Source: JAAFHB01 sp963675995
Lineage (GTDB): Bacteria; Bacteroidota; Bacteroidia; Bacteroidales; Prolixibacteraceae
Assembly: GCA_963675995.2 (NCBI GenBank)
Contig: CAXXIY010000001.1
Span: 682,001 to 746,000 of the forward strand
DNA length: 64,000 nt
Direction of reading: 5' to 3'
The notes beneath the pieces were generated by a model. The model saw nothing but the letters and a program-made list of their open reading frames with translations. It had not been told where the DNA came from and searched no databases. Shown one piece after another: positions 44,165-53,389 of the stretch (position 1 is the first letter of the stretch; every line of letters begins with the position of its first letter). The position numbers were made by a program, and so were the translations under genes.

Positions 44165-44596
44165 TTATTCGTTTGTAAGCAAATCAACCGATTCGAGCGC
44201 AGCATCGTTGAGATATACCATCTCAACAGGCAGGTCATTGATATGGGAGGTGGGTTTATACAGATTTCCTGCCACAACCCCTAAAAATATTGCTGTTGCC
44301 AGTGAAACAGTAACAATCGCCGATTTTAACACCTTCTGAAAAACAGAGAGTGGCTGGTAAGTTTCGTACCTCGGTGTCAGTTCTTCAATCCCTGCCATGA
44401 TCCTAGTAACAAGAAACGGATTTGATTGCAAGCTTTTTTCTTCATCCATTACTTTCCCGGCAAGGGAAATCAACTGATTCATTTCGGCACAAATGTTACA
44501 CCCCTCAAGGTGAGCTTTAACCTGAATCCTGATACCCTCGGGCAACTTTCCCTCTCGGTATGCATCCATCTCTTTTTGGCATAATTGACAGTTCAT
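44165..44596 (-). CDS. Anti-sigma factor, zinc-finger type
   Basis: A 143-residue protein. The HxxxCxxC zinc motif is KAHLEGCNIC (H29, C33, C36) with C3 as an additional ligand. One transmembrane helix (about 90-112) places the rest in the periplasm. It should hold the ECF sigma factor of the next upstream gene until envelope stress occurs. Confidence 0.88.
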   Translation of the reverse strand: MNCQLCQKEMDAYREGKLPEGIRIQVKAHLEGCNICAEMNQLISLAGKVMDEEKSLQSNPFLVTRIMAGIEELTPRYETYQPLSVFQKVLKSAIVTVSLATAIFLGVVAGNLYKPTSHINDLPVEMVYLNDAALESVDLLTNE

Positions 44597-44643
44597 TTTA
44601 ATTGACTTTAATGGTTAGAAACAAAACATCTGTTTTTCCTACG

Positions 44644-45225
44644 CTATTTTTTCTTTTTTTTCTGAAGAGCCGATAATTTATCACGAAGATTAGCTTTGGC
44701 CCTTTGAATAAGCGCTTCAACTGCCCCTTCGGAGGTGTTCATGACCTCTGCAATTTGTCTTTGTGACAAATCATCATATTTACTAAGCACTATTGCAGTG
44801 CGCTGATTTTCAGGCAAACCCTCAAGTGCTTTGTGAACCAGTTCCCTGTGTTCATCGAGAATTAAAATATTTTCGGGATTCTCGGTGTCGGGAGCGGGAA
44901 AGGAATATTCTTGTTTTTTTGAATTTCCAAATACAATTTCAAAGCGCTGCACGATAAGGCGCTTTGAAGATTTTCGTGTTTTATTCAGTGCCGCATTGAC
45001 CGCTATCCGGTAGATCCATGTTGAAAAGGTGGCATCACCTTTAAAACCTTGTAAGGATTGGTAGGCCTTTATGAAGATCTCCTGCGAAAGATCCTCGGAA
45101 TCATCCTTGTTATGCAAAAAGCCCATACAGGTGCGAAATACCATTGGTTGGTATTTTTCTACCAATTTCCGGTATAAATTCCGGTCTCCCTGTACGATTT
45201 GTGCTATAATATCGTTATCGGTCAT
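44644..45225 (-). CDS. ECF RNA polymerase sigma factor
   Basis: A 193-residue sigma-70 factor with region 2 (FRTCMGFLHNKDDSEDLSQE, FSTWIYRIAVNAALN) and region 4 (LPENQRTAIVLSKYDDLSQ followed by RQIAEVMNTSEGAVEALIQR). It pairs with the downstream anti-sigma gene. The likely regulon includes its own operon. It starts 26 bases after the Crp/Fnr gene. Confidence 0.93.
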   Translation of the reverse strand: MTDNDIIAQIVQGDRNLYRKLVEKYQPMVFRTCMGFLHNKDDSEDLSQEIFIKAYQSLQGFKGDATFSTWIYRIAVNAALNKTRKSSKRLIVQRFEIVFGNSKKQEYSFPAPDTENPENILILDEHRELVHKALEGLPENQRTAIVLSKYDDLSQRQIAEVMNTSEGAVEALIQRAKANLRDKLSALQKKKKK

Positions 45226-45250
45226 TTTGCCATTTTCAATTGGAAAGTGC

Positions 45251-45940
45251 TTACCCCTTTCTGCTTATTTCCGCCAATCCATTCCGGTTAATCACCTGGA
45301 TATCTTTTTCATGCAGTTCTATCAGTCCATCCTTTTCGAAACTTTTAAGCAATTTCACTGCACTTTCGGTAGAAATACCCGCAAAATCGGCAATGTCTTT
45401 TCTTGAAAGCAATTGAAAGATATTCGGATTCTCAGGTTTAAATTCATCAATGTAAAGGAGCGTTTCTGCGATCCGCCCGTTCATCTGTTTATAAATCACT
45501 GTCCTTAAGGTATCGAACAGGTTTGAATTTTGATCGCTGTACCGTTTCACCATATTAAAAGCAAACATCCCATTTTGTTTCATCACGGTGGTGATTGCCT
45601 CCTTTTCAACCAAAAATACCTGGCAATCTGTCATGGCAACCGATGAATAGTTAAATGTGTTCTTCGTGAATACTGCCGAAAGTCCCACAAATTCACCAGG
45701 CTTTACAATCCGTAGGTTGTAATCCCGCTCACCCTCCACATATTGACGGGCCAATCCGCTGATTATAAATAAAACATAAGAGGCAAAGGCACCCTGCTTG
45801 GTAAGGTGGTCCCCTTTACGAAACCGCACCTGCGTCTTGCTTCCCCGAACAAGCTCCACCTCCTCGGGTGAAAGCATCTGAAAACAAGGCGCCTGGATGT
45901 CGCAGATAAAATCACTGTCTATTTCAAGAATTGTCCTCAT
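45251..45940 (-). CDS. Crp/Fnr family transcription regulator
   Basis: About 229 residues from the ATG at 45940; an upstream ATG at 45973 is also possible. A cyclic-nucleotide-binding fold (FRKGDHLTKQGAFASYVLFII, GEFVGLSAVF) is followed by a winged helix-turn-helix (SRKDIADFAGISTESAVKLL). The N-terminal CDIQAPC pair could bind a cluster, but the four-cysteine FNR set is absent. It may control redox genes here, but its sites were not found. Confidence 0.9.
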   Translation of the reverse strand: MRTILEIDSDFICDIQAPCFQMLSPEEVELVRGSKTQVRFRKGDHLTKQGAFASYVLFIISGLARQYVEGERDYNLRIVKPGEFVGLSAVFTKNTFNYSSVAMTDCQVFLVEKEAITTVMKQNGMFAFNMVKRYSDQNSNLFDTLRTVIYKQMNGRIAETLLYIDEFKPENPNIFQLLSRKDIADFAGISTESAVKLLKSFEKDGLIELHEKDIQVINRNGLAEISRKG

Positions 45941-46011
45941 TAAGTTATTTTTTAGATTAAGATCCATTTTCACACCGGGATAACCTTTATTTTCTTGCCA
46001 GAGATATTGAA

Positions 46012-46362
46012 CTAATCCTCCTGGTTCAATGTTAGAATTGTGCCATCTCCCAGATTGAAAAACTCCATTACCTCTGTCAACCCACCTATTTCACGATTAT
46101 TATTATCCGCATTCATATCTGTGCAAACCTCATCCACACCCGCTAACTGCTTCGATTTGAGAGCAACAAGATCACCTTTTCCTTTAAAGTAATTGATCAT
46201 CTGGCTATTACGTTTGAATACGAGAAAAACAACATTTTTAAGTAAACGCCCATAATCCTTCATATCACTTAACGAATTAGCTTTTGCAAAACCGGTATCA
46301 ATAGTATAAACATCTTTTGGATTTACAATCGTACTCTTAGCTGACCAGCTAAATTGAGGCAC
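46012..46362 (-). pseudogene. DUF4143 AAA-ATPase, C-terminal remnant
   Basis: A 116-residue frame matching only the end of DUF4143 ATPases: VYTIDTGFAKANSL, GRLLKNVVFLVFKR, KGKGDLVALK, EIGGLTEVMEFF and GTILTLNQED. The N-terminal ATPase domain and the conserved acidic nuclease-like residues after KGKG are missing. It is best read as a decayed fragment. Confidence 0.7.
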
Positions 46363-46618
46363 TGAAAAATAAGGTAACTATCCTCAAACCAGCTCACAAC
46401 TTCGTTTTCAAACAAATGTAAGCAACGTTGCGCAATAGTCAAATACAAAAGTTTATCCTACGAATGCATAGAATTATCATTGCGTACAAAATTAGCTTAT
46501 TAAAAAGTGAAATTTAATTTACTTGAATTCTTTTAGATCAATAAATAAGTTGTCCTGTTTCAATCGGGGAGTTATCGTGCGAAAGCGAAAGTTCACAGGT
46601 TTATGATTTGAGGCGATG

Positions 46619-46626
46619 TAAATTTG
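46619..46626 (+). promoter_or_regulatory. -7 element before the thioredoxin-like gene
   Basis: TAAATTTG matches TAnnTTTG and lies 25 bases before the ATG at 46651. No strict -33 TTTG is seen. Confidence 0.45.
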
Positions 46627-46650
46627 CATCATTAAAATATTATAGAAACC

Positions 46651-46992
46651 ATGTTGTACACAAATCTGAAACACATCGAAAGCACGGCTCAGCATTTAGA
46701 TATAATAAATGGGGGTCAAAATAGTATGGTTATTTTGGGACGTATGGAGCCCCAAAGCATCACCGTATATCGAATTGCAGAAGAGCTTGAACCCGATTAT
46801 CCTCATGTGAAATTCTACGATATGGAGTCTGATAATCCGGAGTTGAATGGTATCCGTAATCTTCCTGAATTTGCCGAATTCAGGGGAATTCCGTTAACAG
46901 TATATTATAAGAATGGGGTGTTTGTTAAAGCCACTTCGGGGATTCAGACCAAAGATCAGATAACTGACATCCTGAATCAAGAATTTATGTAA
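46651..46992 (+). CDS. Thioredoxin-fold protein without the active-site cysteines
   Basis: A 113-residue protein with the thioredoxin shape (FRGIPLTVYYKNGVFVKATSG at the C-terminal half), but the region where CxxC should be reads ILGRMEPQS. It is probably a binding or scaffold protein, not a reductase. It precedes a membrane thioredoxin by 49 bases and may form a pair with it. Confidence 0.7.
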   Translation: MLYTNLKHIESTAQHLDIINGGQNSMVILGRMEPQSITVYRIAEELEPDYPHVKFYDMESDNPELNGIRNLPEFAEFRGIPLTVYYKNGVFVKATSGIQTKDQITDILNQEFM

Positions 46993-47041
46993 AAAATTGA
47001 AATATAGCACTATTATACATTTAATATAATAAAAGAGGAAT

Positions 47042-47461
47042 ATGCAAACAGCACTAATTGTTATCGGAGTTTTAATTGTATCATTTCTAATTTTTCGCGC
47101 AGTAGCTATGGCGAAAATTAAAAATACACCACTGGCTGCAGACCATGTGAATATATTGACGCTTACGGAGAAAAATTTTCAACAGCAGACAAAGAATAAA
47201 GTGGTCCTTGTCGATTTCTGGGCAACCTGGTGTGCTCCATGCCGCATGATGGCACCAGTTCTAAATGATGTTGCTTCCGAATTATCGGGAAACTCGCATG
47301 TTGGGAAAGTCGATATTGAGCAATTTCAATCGCTTGCTCAGAAATATAAGGTGCGCAGTATCCCAACATTAATCCTGTTTAAGAACGGAGTAGAAGTAAA
47401 CCGCTTTGTTGGGATCAAATCAAAAGAATTTTTATTAAAGGAGATTGTGAAAGCAAGATAG
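47042..47461 (+). CDS. Membrane-anchored thioredoxin
   Basis: A 139-residue thioredoxin with one N-terminal hydrophobic helix (LIVIGVLIVSFLIFRAVAM) and the active site FWATWCAPC (C64, C67), with SIPTLILF as the cis-proline segment. It would sit in the inner membrane, presumably with its domain facing the periplasm or cytoplasm. It belongs to the chain of thiol proteins before the rhodanese-rich flavoprotein. Confidence 0.9.
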   Translation: MQTALIVIGVLIVSFLIFRAVAMAKIKNTPLAADHVNILTLTEKNFQQQTKNKVVLVDFWATWCAPCRMMAPVLNDVASELSGNSHVGKVDIEQFQSLAQKYKVRSIPTLILFKNGVEVNRFVGIKSKEFLLKEIVKAR

Positions 47462-47646
47462 TTAATCAGTTAAGTGCCAGGAATAGAATTATTAAACTCG
47501 GTTGGAGCAGGTCATTTTTTCGGTTTATCTCCAAGAACAATGTGCACTGACCCCACCCCTGCCCTCCCCGAAAAGTGAAGGTGACTTAAGGAGGATATGA
47601 TTTGTAAATTGTCAACGTTAAAAATATAAATACAACTATTAAGATC

Positions 47647-49923
47647 ATGGAAAAAATTATAATTATTGGCGGGGTTGCCGCCGGAGCAACTGCAGCAGCG
47701 AAGGTGCGCCGTATATCCTCCACAGCTGAAATCATTATGCTTGAAGCCGGACCCGATATCTCTTTTGCCAATTGCGGATTACCCTATTTTATCGGGGGCG
47801 ACATCAAAAGCAGATCCAAACTGATTCTTCAAAGTCCCGAAAGCTTTAATGAGCAGTATGATGTTGAGGTACACATCCATACAATCGTTTCGGCTATTGA
47901 CAGGGATGCCCGCATCGTGAAAACCATGGATACGCGAAGCGGTGAACAGAAAACTTTTGAATACACCAAATTAATCATGGCTCAGGGGGGCCGGCCGATC
48001 ACGCCAACCTTGCCGGGAGCAGATCTTGACCATGTCTTCACCCTCTGGACACTGGAAGATATGGATAAGATTTCGCATCATCTGGAGGAGAAACAACCAA
48101 AAAATGCAGTTGTTGTTGGAGGTGGATTTATCGGGCTTGAGATGGTCGAGGCCCTGGTAAAACGGGGTTTGAAAGTAAATGTTGTTGAAATGATGCCCCA
48201 TGTAATGGCCCTGATGGAAGCTGAGACTGCCGGATTTATTGAGAATGAACTCCTTTCCTATGGTGTAGGTATTCATACCGGTAGAGGTGTAACCCAAATA
48301 ATGCCCCATTCGGTAAAACTGGACAATGGAGAGATCCTTGAGGCGGATATGGTCCTACTTTCGATAGGTGTTCGCCCTACTTTACAACTTGCAAAAGAGG
48401 CGGGTCTCGAAATTGGGGAAGCGGGGGGATTACTGGTGAATTCACAATTACAAACCTCTGATCCAGATATTTATGCAGCCGGGGATATGGTTGAAATAGA
48501 ACATCGGGTGAATGGCAAGAAGGTACGTATTCCACTGGCAGGACCTGCGAATCGTCAGGGCCGTATTGCTGCCGAAAATGCGCTTGGCGGGAAACACAAT
48601 TATAAAGGGGCCATTGGAACTTCAGTGGTTCGTGTTTTCGAAGCTGTTGCCGGAATAACCGGTCTCTCCTTGAAACAGGCTCGTGCAGCAGGGATGGATG
48701 CCGATGCAATTGTTGTACACAAAGAACATCACACCTCCTACTATCCCGGTGCTGAAACAGTCACAACTATGCTGGTTTATGATCGCAATACGGGAACAAT
48801 TCTTGGAGGACAGACCGCCGGCTACAAAGGGGCTGATAAACGTCTGGATGTAATCGCAACTGCGACTGCAGCAAAACTGACAATCAGTGATCTGGCAGAT
48901 ATTGACTTTGCCTATTCGCCGCCAATCGGAACGGCCAATGATGCGGTAAATATGGCAGCTTATTCCGCCGAGAACAGAATTTCGGGTTTCAGCCCCTCAG
49001 TTACCGTTTCGGAACTTGACGATTTTATCGAAGGGAAGAATCCTGCTTTTGTGGATGTGCGCGATATTTTTGCTTTTCAAAAAAGTCACGTAAAGGGTGC
49101 AGTTCACATACCGCTTGAAGTATTGTCACAACAAATCAATACAATACCCTCTGGTTATCCTGTAATCGTTTACGACGAATCCGGAAAAAAAGGGCATCAG
49201 GCGCTTCGGACTTTATTAGGTGCCGGATTTAAAGAGGTGACCAATATTTCGGGAGGACATACTTCTATTCAGCGACAGGCACGTACAACCGGATTTAAAC
49301 ATTTGAAGATTGATCTCTTACCTGTTGTTTTGAAAACATTGGAGGAAGAGGTTTCGAAGGAAACAGAAAAAACTGAAGAAAAAGCTACTAATAATAATTC
49401 CCCAATTGTTGTCGATGTGCGCACTCCATATGAGTTCCAGTCTGGCGCTTACCCCGGAGCTGTAAATATTGAGCTGGATGAATTGATGGAACGGTACGGT
49501 GAACTGGGAAATAATAAGTCACGTGAAATCGTAGTTTATTGTGCTTCGGGAGCCCGTTCTGCATATGCTCAGCGGATGCTGGCACAGATTGGTTACACCA
49601 ATGTTCGGAACGGGGGTGGAATTGCGGCTATGATGGCACAGCAAAATACAAGATCTTCTGCCCCGACAGTTTCAAATGAACCTGTCATTGTGGATGTTCG
49701 CTCGACCGGTGAATTTTCAGGGGGGGCATATCCGGGAGCAATAAATATTCCGGTGGATGAACTTCAGAATCGGATCGGTGAACTGGGTAGTAAGTCAAGA
49801 GAGATCACACTCTATTGTGCTTCCGGCGCCCGTTCGGGTTACGGTCAGCGGGTGTTGCAACAGCTGGGTTTTACAAACGTAAAAAACGGTGGCGGCTTAA
49901 TGCAAATGATGATGCGCAGATAG
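47647..49923 (+). CDS. CoA-disulfide reductase-like flavoprotein with three rhodanese domains
   Basis: A 758-residue protein. Residues about 1-445 are an FAD/NAD(P)-dependent pyridine nucleotide-disulfide oxidoreductase with GGVAAGATAAAK and SFANCG, C43 matching the CoA-disulfide reductase cysteine. Three rhodanese-like domains follow: the first (about 450-540) has the loop DESGKKG instead of an active cysteine; the second (about 585-660) has CASGARS with C632; the third (about 678-755) has CASGARS with C724. The last two are similar, from tandem duplication. It could reduce persulfide or polysulfide with NADH, with the rhodaneses ferrying sulfur. Confidence 0.92.
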   Translation: MEKIIIIGGVAAGATAAAKVRRISSTAEIIMLEAGPDISFANCGLPYFIGGDIKSRSKLILQSPESFNEQYDVEVHIHTIVSAIDRDARIVKTMDTRSGEQKTFEYTKLIMAQGGRPITPTLPGADLDHVFTLWTLEDMDKISHHLEEKQPKNAVVVGGGFIGLEMVEALVKRGLKVNVVEMMPHVMALMEAETAGFIENELLSYGVGIHTGRGVTQIMPHSVKLDNGEILEADMVLLSIGVRPTLQLAKEAGLEIGEAGGLLVNSQLQTSDPDIYAAGDMVEIEHRVNGKKVRIPLAGPANRQGRIAAENALGGKHNYKGAIGTSVVRVFEAVAGITGLSLKQARAAGMDADAIVVHKEHHTSYYPGAETVTTMLVYDRNTGTILGGQTAGYKGADKRLDVIATATAAKLTISDLADIDFAYSPPIGTANDAVNMAAYSAENRISGFSPSVTVSELDDFIEGKNPAFVDVRDIFAFQKSHVKGAVHIPLEVLSQQINTIPSGYPVIVYDESGKKGHQALRTLLGAGFKEVTNISGGHTSIQRQARTTGFKHLKIDLLPVVLKTLEEEVSKETEKTEEKATNNNSPIVVDVRTPYEFQSGAYPGAVNIELDELMERYGELGNNKSREIVVYCASGARSAYAQRMLAQIGYTNVRNGGGIAAMMAQQNTRSSAPTVSNEPVIVDVRSTGEFSGGAYPGAINIPVDELQNRIGELGSKSREITLYCASGARSGYGQRVLQQLGFTNVKNGGGLMQMMMRR

Positions 49924-49969
49924 AACTTTTAAAGGATCGAATTATTCAATTGACCAATATTTAATCAGG

Positions 49970-51136
49970 ATGAAGCAAGTTTTAATTTTGGGAGGCGGTT
50001 TTGCAGGAATTCAAACGGCCATCGAATTGCAGAAAAGCGGAAAGTTTAATGTAACACTCGTTTCCGACAGGGATTATCTCTATTTATTTCCGATCTCTAT
50101 CTGGATTCCGGTCCATAAAAAGGAGCTGGACGAGGTAATGGTTCCAATCGTCAACATTCAGAAAAAATACCCCTTTAAACTGATCGTTGATAAAGTTAGT
50201 CAGATAAAGGGTAGCGAAAAAACAGTTATCTGCGAAAATCATACTTTAAGCTTCGATTATCTGGTTGTTGCCTTTGGTTCTGAAAAAATGGTGCATAAAG
50301 GGATTACTAACACCTTATCCATCTGTGCCAAGCCTGAAATGGCCCTGGAGATTCGCACTAAAATTGATGAATTGATTCAGAAAGGTGAGGGACGCATTGC
50401 CATGGGTTTTGGTGGAAACCCAAAGGAGAAATCTGCAGTTCGTGGAGGCCCTGCATTTGAGTTGATGTTTAATATTCACAATTATCTGAAGCGTAAAAAG
50501 ATCAGGCAGAATTTTGAGTTAACATTTTTTGCGCCTATGGATGAGCCTGGAGCCCGAATGGGTAAAGGGGCACTGGTTATGCTCGATAAAATGTTTACCA
50601 GATATGGTATCAAAAAGCAATTCGCTAAAAAAATCAAAGAGTTTGTCAGCGACGGGGTTATTTTTGAAGATGATTCAAAACTGGAATCCGATTTTACCAT
50701 GTTTATCGCGGCGGGTGCCGGTCCCGCTTTATTGAAAGAATCAGACCTCCCGTTATCCGAAGGGGGCTTTATTAAAATTGATAACTCCTGCCAGGTAAAT
50801 GGTTACCCAAATATTTTTGCCATTGGCGATATTGCAGCATTTGAAGGGCCGGAATGGATCGCCAAACAGGGACACATTGCTGAGCTTATGGGGAGAAATG
50901 CCGCATATAACATTCTTGAAACCGAAAAGGGGAGTATCAAACGAAAAGGTTATCAGGAACATCTGAATATTTTATGTGTGATGGATACGGGTGATGGTGC
51001 TGCCTTTGTTTTCCGAAATAGTCAAAAAGCGGTGATCATCCCAATGCCAATTGTAGGCCACTGGTTGAAAAAAGGGTGGGGAATCTATGCAAAGCTCACC
51101 AAAGTGGGGAAATTCCCAAGATTGCCAGGATTATAA
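49970..51136 (+). CDS. Sulfide:quinone oxidoreductase-like flavoprotein
   Basis: A 388-residue FAD protein with GGGFAGIQTA (residues 8-17), a central AFGSEK segment and NIFAIGDIAAFEGP near the C-terminus. Overall it resembles sulfide:quinone oxidoreductases and type II NADH dehydrogenases. The two cysteines that carry sulfide in classic SQRs cannot be assigned by eye; cysteines are few, so the reaction stays open. It is in the same direction as, and 46 bases after, the rhodanese-rich flavoprotein. Confidence 0.85.
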   Translation: MKQVLILGGGFAGIQTAIELQKSGKFNVTLVSDRDYLYLFPISIWIPVHKKELDEVMVPIVNIQKKYPFKLIVDKVSQIKGSEKTVICENHTLSFDYLVVAFGSEKMVHKGITNTLSICAKPEMALEIRTKIDELIQKGEGRIAMGFGGNPKEKSAVRGGPAFELMFNIHNYLKRKKIRQNFELTFFAPMDEPGARMGKGALVMLDKMFTRYGIKKQFAKKIKEFVSDGVIFEDDSKLESDFTMFIAAGAGPALLKESDLPLSEGGFIKIDNSCQVNGYPNIFAIGDIAAFEGPEWIAKQGHIAELMGRNAAYNILETEKGSIKRKGYQEHLNILCVMDTGDGAAFVFRNSQKAVIIPMPIVGHWLKKGWGIYAKLTKVGKFPRLPGL

Positions 51137-51250
51137 ATTATAGGATGAGAAAAGGACATAAATGTCCGGAGAGTGTCGCTTCATACCCCAATGGCAGTTT
51201 AACCTATAAAATACAATATTAAAACATTAATTACTAATATATTACAAACA

Positions 51251-51700
51251 ATGAAAACAAAAGTCTTAACTTTTTTACTCTTCGCGTTTACAACTTCAAT
51301 GCTTGTAACGAATCCGATTTCTTCCCAGGGTCAAAATGATCCGTGGACACCACAGCAATTATTAGCTCCGGCCGATCTTGCCAAAGTTCTGAATAATCCA
51401 AAAGCTCCTCAGCCAATTGTTTACAGTATTGGCATGCAGGCAATTGTAAAAGGTTCAATTGATATTGGACCAACCATGAGGCCTGAGAACCTCAATACAC
51501 TGAAGCAAAAGCTGAGCAAACTGGCAAAAAATTCTCAGATTGTGGTTTATTGCGGATGCTGCCCGTTCTCAAGGTGCCCCAATATCAGGCCTGCTATGGA
51601 ACTTTTAAAAAGCATGCAATTCACCAATTATAAATTGTTAAACCTGCCCCAAAATGTTAAGGTTGACTGGATTGACAAGGGTTATCCAATGTCAGAATAA
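51251..51700 (+). CDS. Secreted rhodanese-like protein with CGCC loop
   Basis: A 149-residue protein with a signal peptide (about 1-26). The rhodanese active-site loop reads VVYCGCCPFSRCPN (C101, C103, C104, C109), with four cysteines instead of one. It would act in the periplasm, receiving or trafficking sulfane sulfur next to SQR-like and thioredoxin proteins. It is 18 bases before the TlpA gene. Confidence 0.82.
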   Translation: MKTKVLTFLLFAFTTSMLVTNPISSQGQNDPWTPQQLLAPADLAKVLNNPKAPQPIVYSIGMQAIVKGSIDIGPTMRPENLNTLKQKLSKLAKNSQIVVYCGCCPFSRCPNIRPAMELLKSMQFTNYKLLNLPQNVKVDWIDKGYPMSE

Positions 51701-51718
51701 TTTATTAATCATTCAATT

Positions 51719-52237
51719 ATGAGAATCTTTGCATTGGCTTTCGCTCTATTGTTAATGGGTAGTACCAGTTTTTCATTATCTGCACAGCCAACCGGGCTTG
51801 AAAAGGGGAATAAGTCGCCTGATATAAAGCTACCTACAATTAAAGGGGACACTATCCCATTATCTGCTCTTGAAGGTAAAATAGTGTTGATTGACTTTTG
51901 GGGTACCTGGTGTGCTCCATGCGTACAGGAACAAGCTGAATTAGCCCGGTTGTACAAAAGATACAAGCTGGCATCGTTCACCAATGGAAAGGGTTTTGAA
52001 ATTTATGGAGTAGCATTGGAAGCCAAAAAACCGAACTGGGAAAATTTCGTTGCCAAAAATAAAATCAACTGGATACAGGTAAGCGATTTGAAATTTTGGA
52101 GATCGCCGGTTGCCAAGGCTTATAACATCCAGGAATTACCATTCAATGTTTTAATTGATGGTAAAGGTGTTGTTCTGGCAAAAAACCTCCATGGGGCGGA
52201 TCTGGAGACAGAGATTGGAAAGTACCTGCATAAATAG
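51719..52237 (+). CDS. TlpA-like periplasmic thioredoxin
   Basis: A 172-residue redoxin with signal peptide (about 1-22, LSAQ). The active site is FWGTWCAPC (C65, C68), and ELPFNVLIDGKG carries the cis-proline. TlpA/ResA proteins reduce disulfides of exported proteins, often for cytochrome c maturation, and an electron donor is needed. It follows the secreted rhodanese. Confidence 0.88.
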   Translation: MRIFALAFALLLMGSTSFSLSAQPTGLEKGNKSPDIKLPTIKGDTIPLSALEGKIVLIDFWGTWCAPCVQEQAELARLYKRYKLASFTNGKGFEIYGVALEAKKPNWENFVAKNKINWIQVSDLKFWRSPVAKAYNIQELPFNVLIDGKGVVLAKNLHGADLETEIGKYLHK

Positions 52238-52346
52238 AATCACCTTTGAACCCATATAAATCTAAAGAATCCCATGAGTGCCTTTTGGGTGCTTTGATGG
52301 CGAAAGAATTTTTTATCGACTTTTAATTCTTATTAATAATTTACAC

Positions 52347-52646
52347 ATGAAAGCGAATTTTGAATCGATCATTAACGACACAAAACCGGTTATTGTAGAC
52401 TTTCATGCCTTATGGTGTGGCCCGTGTAAAACTCAGTCCCCCATTTTAAAGGAAGTAGCTGCGGAATTTGGGGAGCGTGTCAGAGTCATTAAAATAGATG
52501 TCGATCGGAACCCGGTTGTTGCCGGTCAGTACCGGATCCAGAGTGTACCCACGCTGATTGTTTTTAAAGGGGGGCAAATCGTCTGGAGGCAATCGGGCGT
52601 TGTGAGTAAAAATCAGCTTGCGGGTATTTTAAATCAGCAGCTTTAA
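52347..52646 (+). CDS. Thioredoxin
   Basis: With the ATG at 52347 it is a 99-residue thioredoxin with active site HALWCGPC (C24, C27) and QSVPTLIVFKGG. The frame is open upstream, but the added residues are not family-like. It is cytoplasmic, with no signal. It comes before a methyltransferase gene. Confidence 0.9.
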   Translation: MKANFESIINDTKPVIVDFHALWCGPCKTQSPILKEVAAEFGERVRVIKIDVDRNPVVAGQYRIQSVPTLIVFKGGQIVWRQSGVVSKNQLAGILNQQL

Positions 52647-52680
52647 TTCTATCCGGTGACGAACCTAAAAATCGCTAACA

Positions 52681-53301
52681 ATGATGACTGAAAATAAAAA
52701 TCATTGGTATGACGGCTGGTTCTACGACAGGATCATTGCCCCAAATCAAGATAAGTTATTTGCTCAAATAAAAGAGCTGATTGATCCTCAATCAACAGTT
52801 ATTGATATCGGTTGCGGAACGGGCCGGTTAGCGTTTACACTGGGTGATCATTGCGAATCGGTCCTGGGGATTGACCTGTCGAAACGGAATATTGACAGGG
52901 CAAAAGTACTGCTACAAGGAAAACCTAACGACAAAATATCGTTCCAACATCTCAACGTGTGTGACGTCAATTATGGACGAGAGAAACCTTTTGATTATGC
53001 AATTCTGACCTATGTAATTCACGAAGTCAATAAAGAGGAACGTTTCAAACTTTTAAATGATGCTTCTTTGGTTGCAGACCAGATAATTATCGGTGACTAC
53101 CTGTTCCCCAGGCCAATTGGTATATCCGGAATTATCAGTAAAACAATTGAATATCTGGCAGGGAGAGAACATTACAGAAACTATCGGACTTACATGGCTG
53201 ACGGAGGAATCCATCATCTGGCAAGAGAGTCAGGATTACGAATTATTACTGAAGTTAAAAGCCGGCGATCGGTTGACCAGCTGGTTATTTTAGCAAAATA
53301 A
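52681..53301 (+). CDS. Class I SAM-dependent methyltransferase
   Basis: A 206-residue methyltransferase with VIDIGCGTGRLAFTL (motif I) and VLGIDLSKRNIDRAK. It resembles small-molecule methyltransferases; the substrate is not evident. It is 35 bases after the last thioredoxin and is the third intact methyltransferase gene in this accessory region. Confidence 0.88.
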   Translation: MMTENKNHWYDGWFYDRIIAPNQDKLFAQIKELIDPQSTVIDIGCGTGRLAFTLGDHCESVLGIDLSKRNIDRAKVLLQGKPNDKISFQHLNVCDVNYGREKPFDYAILTYVIHEVNKEERFKLLNDASLVADQIIIGDYLFPRPIGISGIISKTIEYLAGREHYRNYRTYMADGGIHHLARESGLRIITEVKSRRSVDQLVILAK

Positions 53302-53389
53302 AGTTGTGATCAGAGGAAAATGAATCAGATTTTTTGTACTATTGAGAAGTTATAATTGGAAGAATCACATATATTAATTAGGTGTTGAT

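Noticed and set aside
46422..46431. GCAACGTTGC palindrome before the thioredoxin-like gene
   Set aside because: The arms and spacing differ from the ATGAGCA-NN-TGCTCAT operator; a 10-bp palindrome is expected by chance.
51154..51167. GGACAT-AA-ATGTCC hairpin after the SQR-like gene
   Set aside because: The stem is only 6 bp and no T-tract follows, so it is not called as a terminator.
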